Shown piece by piece: positions 1 through 6,750 of a stretch of DNA of 64,000 nt. Origin of the DNA: [Bacillus] selenitireducens MLS10 (lineage in GTDB: Bacteria; Bacillota; Bacilli; Bacillales; Salisediminibacteriaceae); NCBI RefSeq assembly GCF_000093085.1, contig NC_014219.1, positions 2,906,384-2,970,383 on the forward strand, in the 5' to 3' direction. The translations under genes and the position numbers were made by a program. The notes under the pieces are model-generated. The model was not told where the DNA came from, did no database searches, and saw nothing but the letters and a program-made list of their open reading frames with translations. How positions within the stretch are numbered: position 1 is the stretch's first letter; the number at the start of each line of letters is the position of its first letter.

Positions 1-1
1 A

Positions 2-97
2 AAGACGACTCGGACCGTCCAGGATATTTTGCAGCGTGAGCCCATCGCATTTGATCAGTTTGTTCTTGATCACAAAGCGGTCTGGATCAAGGAATGA
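2..97 (+). CDS. C-terminal end of an NmrA-like NAD(P)-binding protein (5' truncated by window)
   Basis: An open frame enters from the left edge and gives 31 residues before TGA at 95-97. The tail (TVQDILQREP...FDQFVLDHKAVW) resembles the usual C-terminus of NmrA-like/atypical SDR proteins, where a segment of the type 'SFEQFVRDHA..W' closes the protein. Only the end is visible, so the call rests on this tail and is tentative. Confidence 0.4.
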   Translation, partial: KTTRTVQDILQREPIAFDQFVLDHKAVWIKE

Positions 98-150
98 TCT
101 AGTGATTGATAAACTGATAACCCCTGGACCAATCCATTCGTTTTCATTGA

Positions 151-291
151 GATTCAGATATCATCGTCGTACACAAGAATCTCCTGGACCGCGCGAGACT
201 GACGTTCGCCGATAATGAAATCATCACCATTGAGAACTATATCGGAGATCCGAAGCTCGATGCACTGCTTGAAAAACTGAAAGAACGGTAA
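151..291 (+). pseudogene. Remnant of a mannitol-type PTS IIB domain (C-terminal piece)
   Basis: After a stop at 148-150 the frame runs to TAA at 289-291 with no ATG, GTG or TTG start. The 46 residues read DSDIIVVHKNLLDRARL... and ENYIGDPKLDALLEKLKER. This matches the end of IIB domains of the mannitol PTS (MtlA), where 'D(I/L)V(I/V)THKxLxxRA' is followed by 'xNFLxDPxYDxL'. I read it as the tail of a lost mtlA-type gene. It is followed directly by a terminator. The family assignment is from memory of the motif. Confidence 0.5.
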
Positions 292-299
292 CAAAATCA

Positions 300-330
300 A
301 AGGACCCGGATATGCTCCGGGTCCTTGTTT
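300..330 (+). terminator. Rho-independent terminator
   Basis: The perfect stem AGGACCCGGA / TCCGGGTCCT (301-310 with 316-325) has a 5-nt loop and is followed by TTGTTT. It lies 9 bp after the stop of the PTS remnant. Confidence 0.8.
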
Positions 331-352
331 GTATTCGGTATGAGTGATGGGA

Positions 353-886
353 TCAATCTCCTGAAGCCTGCTCGAGCTGAAAGACACGTTTATCAAGATC
401 GGAGAGTTTGTTATTGATGTAGCGGGTTTCGACTTCGACGTTTCGCTTATTCGTTTGAAGCAGCATCAGAATGTCCTCAGACTGCGTCAGCTCGATTCGC
501 TGCATCGTCTTATCCATGTCCTCAACACGGTGCTTCAGTTCCCCGAGATCATGCTCAACATGAGACAATTTTGAATCCATCTGATCCAGGCGGTCATCCA
601 TTTGATCCAGACGCCCGTCCATTTGATCCAGACGTCCGTCCATCTGATCGAATCGTTCATCCATGCCATCCAGGCGGTCATCGATACCATCCAGACGCTC
701 TTCTATCTGATCGAGACGCTCTTCTATCTGATCAAACCGCTTGTCCATCTGATCGAGACGCACTTCAATCCGATCAAATCGCTCGTCCATCTGATCGAGA
801 CGCACTTCAATCCGATTAAACCGCTCGTCCATCTGATCGAGCCGCTTATCCATCTTTATAAGCATTGATAAGATTTGCTCTTCCAT
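353..886 (-). CDS. Heptad-repeat coiled-coil protein, function unknown
   Basis: The 177-residue protein starts at ATG 886, which has GGAG about 9 nt upstream; an in-frame start at 937 lacks a site. Residues about 10-110 are an almost unbroken run of 7-residue units of the type RLDQMDERFDRIE, with Leu/Phe/Met/Ile at a/d positions and Asp/Glu/Arg outside. This predicts a long parallel coiled coil. The last 65 residues (HVEHDLGELKHRVEDMDKTM..) are a less regular helix. There are no membrane segments or enzyme motifs. Such proteins may be scaffolds; I do not recognise a specific family. The gene is alone, converging on the terminator at 300-330. Confidence 0.7.
   Translation of the reverse strand: MEEQILSMLIKMDKRLDQMDERFNRIEVRLDQMDERFDRIEVRLDQMDKRFDQIEERLDQIEERLDGIDDRLDGMDERFDQMDGRLDQMDGRLDQMDDRLDQMDSKLSHVEHDLGELKHRVEDMDKTMQRIELTQSEDILMLLQTNKRNVEVETRYINNKLSDLDKRVFQLEQASGD
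455..860 (-). repeat. 21-bp tandem repeat array encoding coiled-coil heptads
   Basis: Units of 21 bp, seen on the plus strand as variants of 'CATCTGATCGAGACGC', recur from about 570 to 850 in register with the reading frame of the coiled-coil gene. Several neighbouring units are almost identical, which points to recent expansion or contraction by slippage or recombination. The repeats are coding, contiguous and without spacers. Confidence 0.7.
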
Positions 887-1188
887 ACCGATCACTCCAT
901 TCGCTTTAATTGTAATCGAAAACCCCGTTCTTTGCATGATACAAAAGCCTGTTTTGCATCACCTCAATCGCAGTTTTTTTAACCTGCACATTCCCTTGAA
1001 CGGGGAATGGGAAAAGCATGCCGAATGGAGATTTGCTTCTGAGATGACGGGATTGACTTCGGCTCTTCAGGTCCTTTATATTATCTCATATCGAACACGC
1101 ATTCGCAAAAAATCCTGGGAAGCTCTTGAAAATGCCGGAACTTCCCTGTTTGATGGGTCATTCACATGCAGTCCTCCACACCTGGACG
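887..1188. other. Intergenic region, no supported gene
   Basis: This stretch of about 300 bp separates two minus-strand genes. Frames that cross it have no ribosome binding site and overlap the following gene antisense. A weak hairpin (ATTCCC 990-995 / GGGAAT 1003-1008) is present without a U-tract on either strand. A weak -10-like TACAAT (minus strand, 909-914) may serve the coiled-coil gene. I see nothing else. Confidence 0.5.
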
Positions 1189-1536
1189 TCAAAATTTCGG
1201 GCTGTCCCACTTCCCCATCTCCGGCAGTTCCGGATCGTCGAGGTGATTGAAGAAGCCCTGATTGACAATCGTTCGCCACAGATACGTATCAAACTTAAAC
1301 GGTCCGGCCGATTTAACGTACAGCACGACTTCCTTTGTCACCTGGAACTCAAAGACAAAGTCTGTGCCGTTTGAGAGCCTGAAGTGATAGAGCGGAAGCT
1401 GACCGTCAATAAACTGATAGGTTAACACCCAATGCCCATAGTTGCTGTTTAACCGCTGTTCCATTCTTCTGGTCGCACTCTCCACAATCTGTCCGTCCGT
1501 TGCCATCTTGGTCCACATCATGTTTGCATAACTCAT
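1189..1536 (-). CDS. Unknown 115-residue protein under a SAM-I riboswitch
   Basis: ATG at 1536 is preceded by GGGGAGTGG about 6-9 nt upstream. The protein is soluble, mixed alpha/beta by appearance, with aromatic-rich patches (YGHWVLTYQF, LPLYHFRL, FVFEFQVTKEVVLYV) and no membrane segment. I do not recognise the family. The leader carries an S-box aptamer and terminator (1624-1800), so expression should rise when S-adenosylmethionine is low. In Bacillales that control is normally reserved for methionine, cysteine and SAM synthesis, uptake or recycling genes. The inference is a role near sulfur amino acid or methyl-group metabolism. No neighbour supports a more exact job. Confidence 0.7.
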   Translation of the reverse strand: MSYANMMWTKMATDGQIVESATRRMEQRLNSNYGHWVLTYQFIDGQLPLYHFRLSNGTDFVFEFQVTKEVVLYVKSAGPFKFDTYLWRTIVNQGFFNHLDDPELPEMGKWDSPKF

Positions 1537-1623
1537 GTGTCTCCACTCCCCATGGTTGGTTTGGCAACCATCAAGGCCGTTATTGGTTATGAGTCGCTCC
1601 TCTCCTGTCGTATTGGGACGTCA

Positions 1624-1800
1624 AAAAGCCCCTGCTCACCGTGTGAACGGTGAACAGGGGCTGATTCTTGCCCGTATTCTCATCGCTCATCACCCAGACG
1701 GACGAGTCCGTCTGCTGGTCGGGGCACCTTTGCCGGTATATGGCCAGGTTGCCGTGGAGTCATGGAGCCAGTTCTCTCGTCCACTCTTGATAATTGCTTT
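1624..1800 (-). promoter_or_regulatory. SAM-I (S-box) riboswitch with terminator
   Basis: Reading the minus strand from about 1797 there are the S-box landmarks in order: P1 5' side (TTATCAAGAG), kink-turn region (CCATGACTCC), GGCAACCTGG, the AAAGGTGC core, CCAGCAGACGG with a perfect CAGACGGAC/GTCCGTCTG P4 hairpin, and the closing GATGAG. It is followed by a strong terminator, AGCCCCTG...CAGGGGCT at about 1625-1660, ending in TTTTT. This is a classic transcription-attenuation S-box. The controlled gene is the unknown ORF ending at 1189. Confidence 0.85.
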
Positions 1801-1804
1801 CTTC

Positions 1805-1813
1805 ATTATACCA
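1805..1813 (-). promoter_or_regulatory. Extended -10 promoter of the SAM-I leader
   Basis: The minus strand has TGGTATAAT (extended -10, TATAAT at 1805-1810), about 8 nt before the aptamer. The -35 region is poor, as expected for a promoter with a TGn element. Confidence 0.6.
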
Positions 1814-1838
1814 CGGGTATCCCGGTAAATACAGTGTT

Positions 1839-2339
1839 TTACTCGCCTGATGCCGGGCGTTCACCGAGTTCCTTCTCAAGCATATAGAAGGCATTGCTGT
1901 CAGGTTCAATGCGCTTAAGCTTTTGAATGATATCATCAAAGCTTGCTTCTTCTTCCACCTGTTCTTCAATGAACCAGTTGAGGAAAGTCATCGTCGCATG
2001 CTCCCGCTCATCGAGTGCTTTATCCGCAAGCTCATAGATCCGTCTTGTCACTTCTTTCTCGTGGTCCAATGACTTTTCGAACGTATCGAGGATCGACTGA
2101 AAGTCATTATTCGGTTCCGGAAGAGCGGTGATCGAAGCTTCTTCCCCCATATCGACAAGGAACTGATAGAACTTCATCCCGTGTTCACGTTCTTCCTCTG
2201 CCTGTGCAAGATAAAACTGCGCAAACCCGTCATGACTGCGGTTCGAGCAGTATGCCGCAGTGGCCAGATACACATGTGCTGCAAAAAACTCATAATTCAT
2301 CTGTTCATTCAACCCTTTTGACAGTTCCTTACTCATCAT
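1839..2339 (-). CDS. Non-heme ferritin
   Basis: This 166-residue FtnA-type ferritin stores iron as ferric mineral in the cytosol. The ferroxidase residues are in place: E17 (QMNYE), Y24, E50 and H53 (EEEREH), with further Glu in the third and fourth helices. Length fits the family. The start is ATG 2339, with AAGGAG about 10 nt upstream; the longer frame to 2390 adds a segment with no homology. The gene has its own promoter, whose upstream side is occupied by the TnpB element. PerR, encoded at 37.4 kb, often controls iron-storage genes in Bacillales, but only half a PER box is visible here. Confidence 0.9.
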   Translation of the reverse strand: MMSKELSKGLNEQMNYEFFAAHVYLATAAYCSNRSHDGFAQFYLAQAEEEREHGMKFYQFLVDMGEEASITALPEPNNDFQSILDTFEKSLDHEKEVTRRIYELADKALDEREHATMTFLNWFIEEQVEEEASFDDIIQKLKRIEPDSNAFYMLEKELGERPASGE

Positions 2340-2391
2340 CGTTACATCGCTCCTTTTTGAAGGTATGGTATCCCTTTCCCTGATTGCCATG

Positions 2392-2421
2392 ATTATAACA
2401 TCGGAAAACCGTATCCATCAA
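2392..2421 (-). promoter_or_regulatory. Ferritin promoter
   Basis: The minus strand has TTGATG (2416-2421), an 18-bp spacer and TATAAT (2392-2397). The segment TTATAATCAT equals the left ten positions of the PER box consensus, but the right half is lost (GGCAA). The end of the TnpB element is only about 5-10 bp upstream of the -35. Confidence 0.6.
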
Positions 2422-2427
2422 ATTGAC

Positions 2428-2570
2428 ACTCCCCACGACTAAAGTCGGGGGATTCTTGGGAACAGAGCGTACTTGTTAAAGCGTGGCATACACGCAAAAC
2501 AGCGGTTTCTCCTATTGACCAAGCGAACCCCGTCTGACCGACGGTTTTTGTTTCCGTTTATGAAAGGACA
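2428..2570 (-). ncRNA. Putative TnpB omega RNA (reRNA)
   Basis: In TnpB elements the guide RNA runs from the 3' end of tnpB through the right end and reads the flanking DNA as guide. Here the minus-strand segment from the tnpB stop to the right-end hairpin (2431-2450) has that layout. The guide would be flank sequence starting about GTCAATTTGATGG, that is the region just upstream of the ferritin -35. Placement follows family knowledge; boundaries are inferred. Confidence 0.5.
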
Positions 2571-3676
2571 TGTAACCCTTCTTGTAAGATGTTTCGACTG
2601 GCGTTGATGTCACGATCATGGTGCGTACCACAAGAGGGGCACGTCCATGATCGAACACGCAAATCCTTTTTGCCGTCATGATGACCACAGGATGAACAAA
2701 GCTGACTGGATGGGAACCATCGGTCAATTTTGATGATCGTGCGATCATGCCACTCCGCCTTGTACATCAACATATCCTTAAAAGCCGACCAAGATACGTC
2801 TGAAATGGCTTTTGACAGCTTCTTATTTTTCAACATTCCTTTGGCGTTTAAATCTTCGATACAAACGACATCGTGGTTTTTGATGATCGTTGTACTGAGT
2901 TTTTGAAGGAAATTCGTTCGTTGATTGGCGATCTTCTCATGGATTTTGGCAACTTTGACCTTTTGCTTTTGATAGTTTTTGCCTTCACGCAACGGTTTTC
3001 CGTCTTTCTTCGCCTGTTCATAGCGTCTTGACAGCTTGCGTTGCTCACGCTTTAGCTTCTGTTCCATCTTTCGTGTAAAGCGTTCGTTGTCGATCTTTTG
3101 CCTGTCTGAAAGGATGGCGAAATGGTCAATGCCAAGATCAATGCCTACGGCTGATCCTGTTGCATCGAATGGTTTAATCTCCGTTTCAGCAAGAACGGAT
3201 ATAAAATGCTTACCCATTGGCGTTCGTCGGATCGTGGCAGACAGAATACGTCCCTCAACATGACGGCTTTTTGCGAATTTGACGTAGCCCAGTTTCGGAA
3301 GGAAAAGGCGATTGCCTTCGATTCGCATTTTGCCGACGGTTTTAAAAGACTGAACATCGTTCTTCTTTGACTTTAATCGAGGGTATTTGTTTTGTTTCTT
3401 AAAGAAACGGTTGAATCCGTCAGCTAAGTGTTTTAACCCTTGTTGCAAGGCGGTGCTGTCCACTTCTTTTAACCATTCGTAATCTCGTTTTAATTGCGGG
3501 AGTTCCGCAGAACAGGCATTGTAGGACATCCCTTTGCCTGTCTCTTTATACCTGTCGTTCCACTTCGCAAGAAAGTGGTTATAGACAAAACGAGTCGAAC
3601 CGATGGTTTTCGCAATCAAGATTCGCTGTTCTCGATTGGGATAGATGCGAAAGCGATAGGCTTTATGATTTGTCAT
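2558..3676 (-). CDS. tnpB: RNA-guided endonuclease TnpB, IS200/IS605 family
   Basis: The 372-residue protein is full length. The RuvC residues are D180 (GIDLGIDH), E274 (CIEDLNAKGM) and D356 (HDRDINAS), and the zinc ribbon is intact (CSSCGHH ... CPSCGTHH), so it should be catalytically competent. The start ATG 3676 follows AAGGAGG by 8 nt; the GTG at 3685 overlaps that site. TnpB is the programmable nuclease ancestor of Cas12 and helps the element persist at its donor site. A divergent RHH gene shares its promoter region. Confidence 0.92.
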   Translation of the reverse strand: MTNHKAYRFRIYPNREQRILIAKTIGSTRFVYNHFLAKWNDRYKETGKGMSYNACSAELPQLKRDYEWLKEVDSTALQQGLKHLADGFNRFFKKQNKYPRLKSKKNDVQSFKTVGKMRIEGNRLFLPKLGYVKFAKSRHVEGRILSATIRRTPMGKHFISVLAETEIKPFDATGSAVGIDLGIDHFAILSDRQKIDNERFTRKMEQKLKREQRKLSRRYEQAKKDGKPLREGKNYQKQKVKVAKIHEKIANQRTNFLQKLSTTIIKNHDVVCIEDLNAKGMLKNKKLSKAISDVSWSAFKDMLMYKAEWHDRTIIKIDRWFPSSQLCSSCGHHDGKKDLRVRSWTCPSCGTHHDRDINASRNILQEGLHVLS

Positions 3677-3698
3677 TGCGTTCACCTCCTTCTTTATG

Positions 3699-3713
3699 GT
3701 ATATTAAATATAC
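3699..3713. promoter_or_regulatory. Palindromic operator candidate between tnpB and RHH gene
   Basis: GTATATT-A-AATATAC is a perfect 15-bp dyad centred between the two divergent starts (3676 and 3746). It overlaps the AT-rich stretch where both promoters should lie. A dimeric ribbon-helix-helix protein is encoded immediately beside it. Autoregulation is inferred. Confidence 0.5.
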
Positions 3714-3745
3714 TCTAAATATATCTTTAAAGGAGGTTGATGTCA

Positions 3746-3880
3746 ATGTCTAGGGTGCAAAAGCACTTGAATTTCCCAAAAGAATTGTACGAAGCGATAG
3801 AGGAATATCGAAAGGAGAATATGATTCCAACGTTTGCCAGTGCCGTCTACGAATTGGTGCGAAAAGGCTTGAAAGCCTAA
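3746..3880 (+). CDS. Small ribbon-helix-helix-like protein of the TnpB element
   Basis: This is a 44-residue ORF. Its ATG at 3746 lies 9 nt after AGGAGG; the in-frame ATG at 3740 is too close to that site. The sequence reads VQKHLNFPKELYEAIEEY and then TFASAVYELVRKGLK. This is the beta strand followed by two helices of the RHH/CopG fold. Such short ORFs occur next to tnpB in some elements. A repressor role for tnpB is likely but not shown. It ends just before the left-end hairpin. Confidence 0.7.
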   Translation: MSRVQKHLNFPKELYEAIEEYRKENMIPTFASAVYELVRKGLKA

Positions 3881-3961
3881 GACCGTTCGCTGTCATCCTC
3901 CGAATAAATTCGGGGGTTTTCTCGCTCACAACTTATAACCCGAAGAAAGGCAGGAAGTGCC

Positions 3962-4966
3962 ATGACCGAAAACGACTTGTATGAACAGGAAGAGGCGTTA
4001 TATGCCCGGGAAGAAGCACTCCTCTCCTATGACCCCGGAGAACAGGGCTCTGCCGGCTACTCTCCTTATATTCAGTTATACAAAGATTTCCTCAAACTGT
4101 ACGACCGTCATCCTGACTTTGAAGCCGAGCGGGAGGCTGTCACGATGAAACTCGTTCACTACCTGATTGAATTCGGGACGTACTTGAAGACAACGGAACA
4201 GGCAAGCCCGGGTCCTGCGATCACGCCCCTGAAACAGGTGCTGCGGTATGACAGGCGAAATCCGCTGGCTCATTACCGACTCGGCTTCCTTCATTACCGA
4301 AAACACGCCTATCATGAGGCGATTCACTACTTCAACCGCAGCCTGGACTTTCATTCGGCCGATTCCGTAATCAAATGGAAACTGAACAGCCGGCAAAAGC
4401 AGCTCGCTTCCCTCTACCTGACGAACAGCGCCCTCCATATTCAGAACAGCATCTCAGAAGGAGAAGAGGATGTCATACAAGGGGCTGACGGCTACCCTCT
4501 CGCGCCTGCGATTGACGGTCTTATCCGTGACATGGAATTTGAAATCCGCTCAACGGATGACGTACAGACCTGTTCGTACGAAGCATGTCAGACGTTTTTC
4601 GAAACCGGCGGTGATCGTGACGACTGGCTGTTGTTCTTTGACTATCAGGACACCTATCTGAAGCACCGGGGCATGATTCAGACGATGCATGTCGACACCG
4701 CACGGGTTCTCCGTTCGCTGTTTGATGCCGGAGGGAAGCCGGTCAAGGCTTCTGATATCGCCGATGTCTATCCGGAAGGCGCAAGAAACAATACGTATAC
4801 CCAGAAAATCAGCCGGATCCGGCAATTCGTGCTGCGTCATTTCATGAAGGATGATCTGATTGTGAGTACCGATTCTGTCCCTGGCGGTACACATGACCGT
4901 CATTCTGTCACCTATGCCCTCAATCCGAATGATAAGGGCATTGTCCTGACAAGAAGCGACGCCTGA
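3962..4966 (+). CDS. TPR-repeat protein with C-terminal winged-helix-like region
   Basis: The 334-residue cytosolic protein starts at ATG 3962 after AGGA. Residues about 95-160 contain tetratricopeptide signatures (NPLAHYRLGFLHYRKHAYHEAIHYFNRSLDF). Residues about 245-330 resemble a winged-helix domain of regulatory proteins (VLRSLFDAGGKPVKASDIAD, then SRIRQFVLRHF and a possible beta wing). This suggests a regulator whose TPR part binds a partner. No exact family recognised. Its upstream region has been replaced by the TnpB element, so its native promoter may be lost. Confidence 0.6.
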   Translation: MTENDLYEQEEALYAREEALLSYDPGEQGSAGYSPYIQLYKDFLKLYDRHPDFEAEREAVTMKLVHYLIEFGTYLKTTEQASPGPAITPLKQVLRYDRRNPLAHYRLGFLHYRKHAYHEAIHYFNRSLDFHSADSVIKWKLNSRQKQLASLYLTNSALHIQNSISEGEEDVIQGADGYPLAPAIDGLIRDMEFEIRSTDDVQTCSYEACQTFFETGGDRDDWLLFFDYQDTYLKHRGMIQTMHVDTARVLRSLFDAGGKPVKASDIADVYPEGARNNTYTQKISRIRQFVLRHFMKDDLIVSTDSVPGGTHDRHSVTYALNPNDKGIVLTRSDA

Positions 4967-5046
4967 AGCAAGCCTCCTCCCCCTGATGACAGGGGTGTCA
5001 TCGCCTTTATCCTATACTTGATTTATCAAAGCGAAAGGGTGATGAC

Positions 5047-6450
5047 ATGATGAGACACATCGAAGAAACATTACGGGCATGCGGATTTTTGGCGGAGGTA
5101 AAGGATGGGGTCATTGACCTGTCGGGAGAATCAAGGGAGAATCTCGATTTCCTTCATGAGGCCGCAGTGAGAAACGGGCTTCTGACACCTGTCGATGAGA
5201 CCGGCTTTCGGTTTCAGGCAGCGAATCACAGTGTGAATCAAACAGCGCTGTTTGAGGCGATGAATGTGTGGGGGCGCGGATTCCACGAGGGGCTGTATGA
5301 GTGGCGTTCGGAGGACGATGTCGTGTTGGCGATATTGGATCTGAACATCGCGGGGATCGTCCGTCATCTGAACAGACTTGGGTTCCACACCACCGGAAGC
5401 TGCGGCGGCCATGAAGAAGAGCGCGTTCGGCGCCCGGCGTATATCATGCTGGCAGACGATCAGCAGGTGCCGGCAGTGACGGCCCTCCTAGAAGCACTCT
5501 CCTTTAAGGTACGGCAGCCAATGCGCCAGCCGAATAAGATCGTCTTTCATCAGCCATCTTTTGAATCGTTCATGGACGGCAGTCTTTGGCTTTCGTACCT
5601 GACTCCTGACAACCTCAGCCATGCCGCTGCGGTGATCCGGACATGCCGCTTCAAGCGACGGCTGAGAGACACGCTTTCCATCAGTGGCCGAAGCGGCAAT
5701 GAAGATGCCATCCGGAATTATGTCATTGACGCTCTCCTGACAATCACGCCTTACGTCAGCGTCGATCACTACGGCAACATCCTTGCGAAGCTGGACAGCA
5801 AGGGCTCACATCACGGACCGACAATCATGGTCAATGCCCATCTGGATTCGGTGGAAGATCTTGCAGAAGGACGGACCATCATCGAGGAAGGCAGCATCTG
5901 GACGAGCAGCGAAGGCATACTCGGTGCCGACGACCGGGCCGGCGTCGCGATTCTCCTCGAAGCCCTCCGCACCGTCAAAGAGAGCCGTCATTTTACCGGC
6001 AGTGTGAAGATCGCCTTCACCGTGGAAGAAGAAATCGGCCTCGTCGGGGCAAGGCAGGTGGATCCGTCCTTCCTGTGGGGTGTCGATGCGGCCATCGTCG
6101 TTGACAGAAGGGGGCAAACGGATATCGTCACGGGAACCGGCGTCCGACATGAGACCCGCTTCTGTCACGAACTGTTCGGCGCCTGGGTGATGGACATCGC
6201 GGCAAAAACCGGACTCAAGGGCTGGCAGACGACGCCAGGGGGAAGCAGCGACACGAGGATCTGGGCGGAGCACGGGATCGAGAGCGTCAACCTCTCTGCA
6301 GGGTATCAGCATGAACATACCGATCGGGAGACCCTTGACGTCAACGCGGCAGCGAACACGCTTCAGCTCGTGACGGCACTCCTCCTCGAGCGGCGCTCCC
6401 TGCAAAGCGTCCTGTGCCAGATCCGAAACGGAGCCCGTCAGGCCAACTGA
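5047..6450 (+). CDS. M20/M28-type zinc peptidase with an N-terminal extra domain
   Basis: This 467-residue protein combines an unfamiliar N-terminal 200 residues with a di-zinc aminopeptidase-type domain (about 205-455). Expected ligands and catalytic residues are visible: H265 (NAHLDSV), D295 (GADDRAG), E328/E329 (VEEEIG), D353 (VVDRRG) and H424 (HEHTD). This fits PepT/YsdC-like cytosolic peptidases or related acyl-amino acid hydrolases. The N-terminal part has a Cys/His motif SCGGH (118-122) within a compact alpha/beta stretch. Substrate unknown. It is monocistronic, with a terminator after it. Confidence 0.75.
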   Translation: MMRHIEETLRACGFLAEVKDGVIDLSGESRENLDFLHEAAVRNGLLTPVDETGFRFQAANHSVNQTALFEAMNVWGRGFHEGLYEWRSEDDVVLAILDLNIAGIVRHLNRLGFHTTGSCGGHEEERVRRPAYIMLADDQQVPAVTALLEALSFKVRQPMRQPNKIVFHQPSFESFMDGSLWLSYLTPDNLSHAAAVIRTCRFKRRLRDTLSISGRSGNEDAIRNYVIDALLTITPYVSVDHYGNILAKLDSKGSHHGPTIMVNAHLDSVEDLAEGRTIIEEGSIWTSSEGILGADDRAGVAILLEALRTVKESRHFTGSVKIAFTVEEEIGLVGARQVDPSFLWGVDAAIVVDRRGQTDIVTGTGVRHETRFCHELFGAWVMDIAAKTGLKGWQTTPGGSSDTRIWAEHGIESVNLSAGYQHEHTDRETLDVNAAANTLQLVTALLLERRSLQSVLCQIRNGARQAN

Positions 6451-6466
6451 CACGCACAGTCGAAAA

Positions 6467-6504
6467 CAAAGAGGACCTTGCCGGTTGTGGCAAGGTCCTC
6501 TTTG
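6467..6504. terminator. Bidirectional terminator
   Basis: A 16-bp perfect stem CAAAGAGGACCTTGCC / GGCAAGGTCCTCTTTG lies between the converging peptidase and YdbC-type genes. Confidence 0.85.
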
Positions 6505-6527
6505 TCATGTCTCAAGGCCGCTTTATT

Positions 6528-6734
6528 TTACAGAAGCTCCTTCAGTTTTTCCGCTTCCTCTTCGGTCAGGGTGATGCCCTTTCCCATCTTCTCATACTCC
6601 GGCGCCCAGTCCCGGATATCGTACTTCGGGGCCCTTCCGTTCCAGCTGACTTTGTTCAGTTCCTTGCGCCAGCCTTTCGCGTTCTCAGACAAGACACCGA
6701 CGTGTTCGGCAATCTCGTACTTAATCTCAGCCAT
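6528..6734 (-). CDS. YdbC/PC4-like single-stranded DNA-binding protein
   Basis: This 68-residue protein (MAEIKYEIAEHVGVLSE...) matches the YdbC family of Firmicutes, PC4-like proteins that bind single-stranded nucleic acid as dimers. The conserved signature KGWRKELNKVSWNGR followed by PKYDIRDW is clear. ATG 6734 has AGGAGG 7-8 nt upstream, so the longer in-frame reading to 6833 is not the start. It probably forms an operon with the membrane protein gene upstream (17-bp gap). Confidence 0.85.
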   Translation of the reverse strand: MAEIKYEIAEHVGVLSENAKGWRKELNKVSWNGRAPKYDIRDWAPEYEKMGKGITLTEEEAEKLKELL

Positions 6735-6750
6735 GATGATCCCTCCTGCT

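Larger units (their letters stand above)
2425..3935 (-). mobile_element. IS200/IS605-type element with TnpB but no TnpA
   Basis: The element carries tnpB (minus) and a small divergent plus-strand ORF. Both ends have subterminal hairpins and no long inverted repeats: CCCCACGACTAAAGTCGGGG at 2431-2450 (right end relative to tnpB) and CCTCCGAA/TTCGGGGG at 3897-3916 (left end). No Y1 transposase is present, so it would depend on TnpA in trans. Exact ends are estimated from hairpin position. It sits between ferritin and the TPR gene. Confidence 0.8.

Noticed and set aside
570-850. Possible CRISPR array in the regular repeats
   Set aside because: Units are 21 bp, contiguous, in frame and without spacers. 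No cas genes are near.
571-868. Plus-strand frames through the 21-bp repeat array
   Set aside because: They are antisense shadows of the coiled-coil gene, have no ribosome sites, and their repetitive Asp/Pro or Ile/His composition comes from the repeat itself.
936-1250. 104-residue plus-strand ORF
   Set aside because: No ribosome site, overlaps the SAM-controlled gene on the other strand, and its composition is not protein-like.
5806-6453. 215-residue minus-strand ORF inside the peptidase gene
   Set aside because: It is fully antisense to a clear enzyme with catalytic motifs and has no ribosome site.
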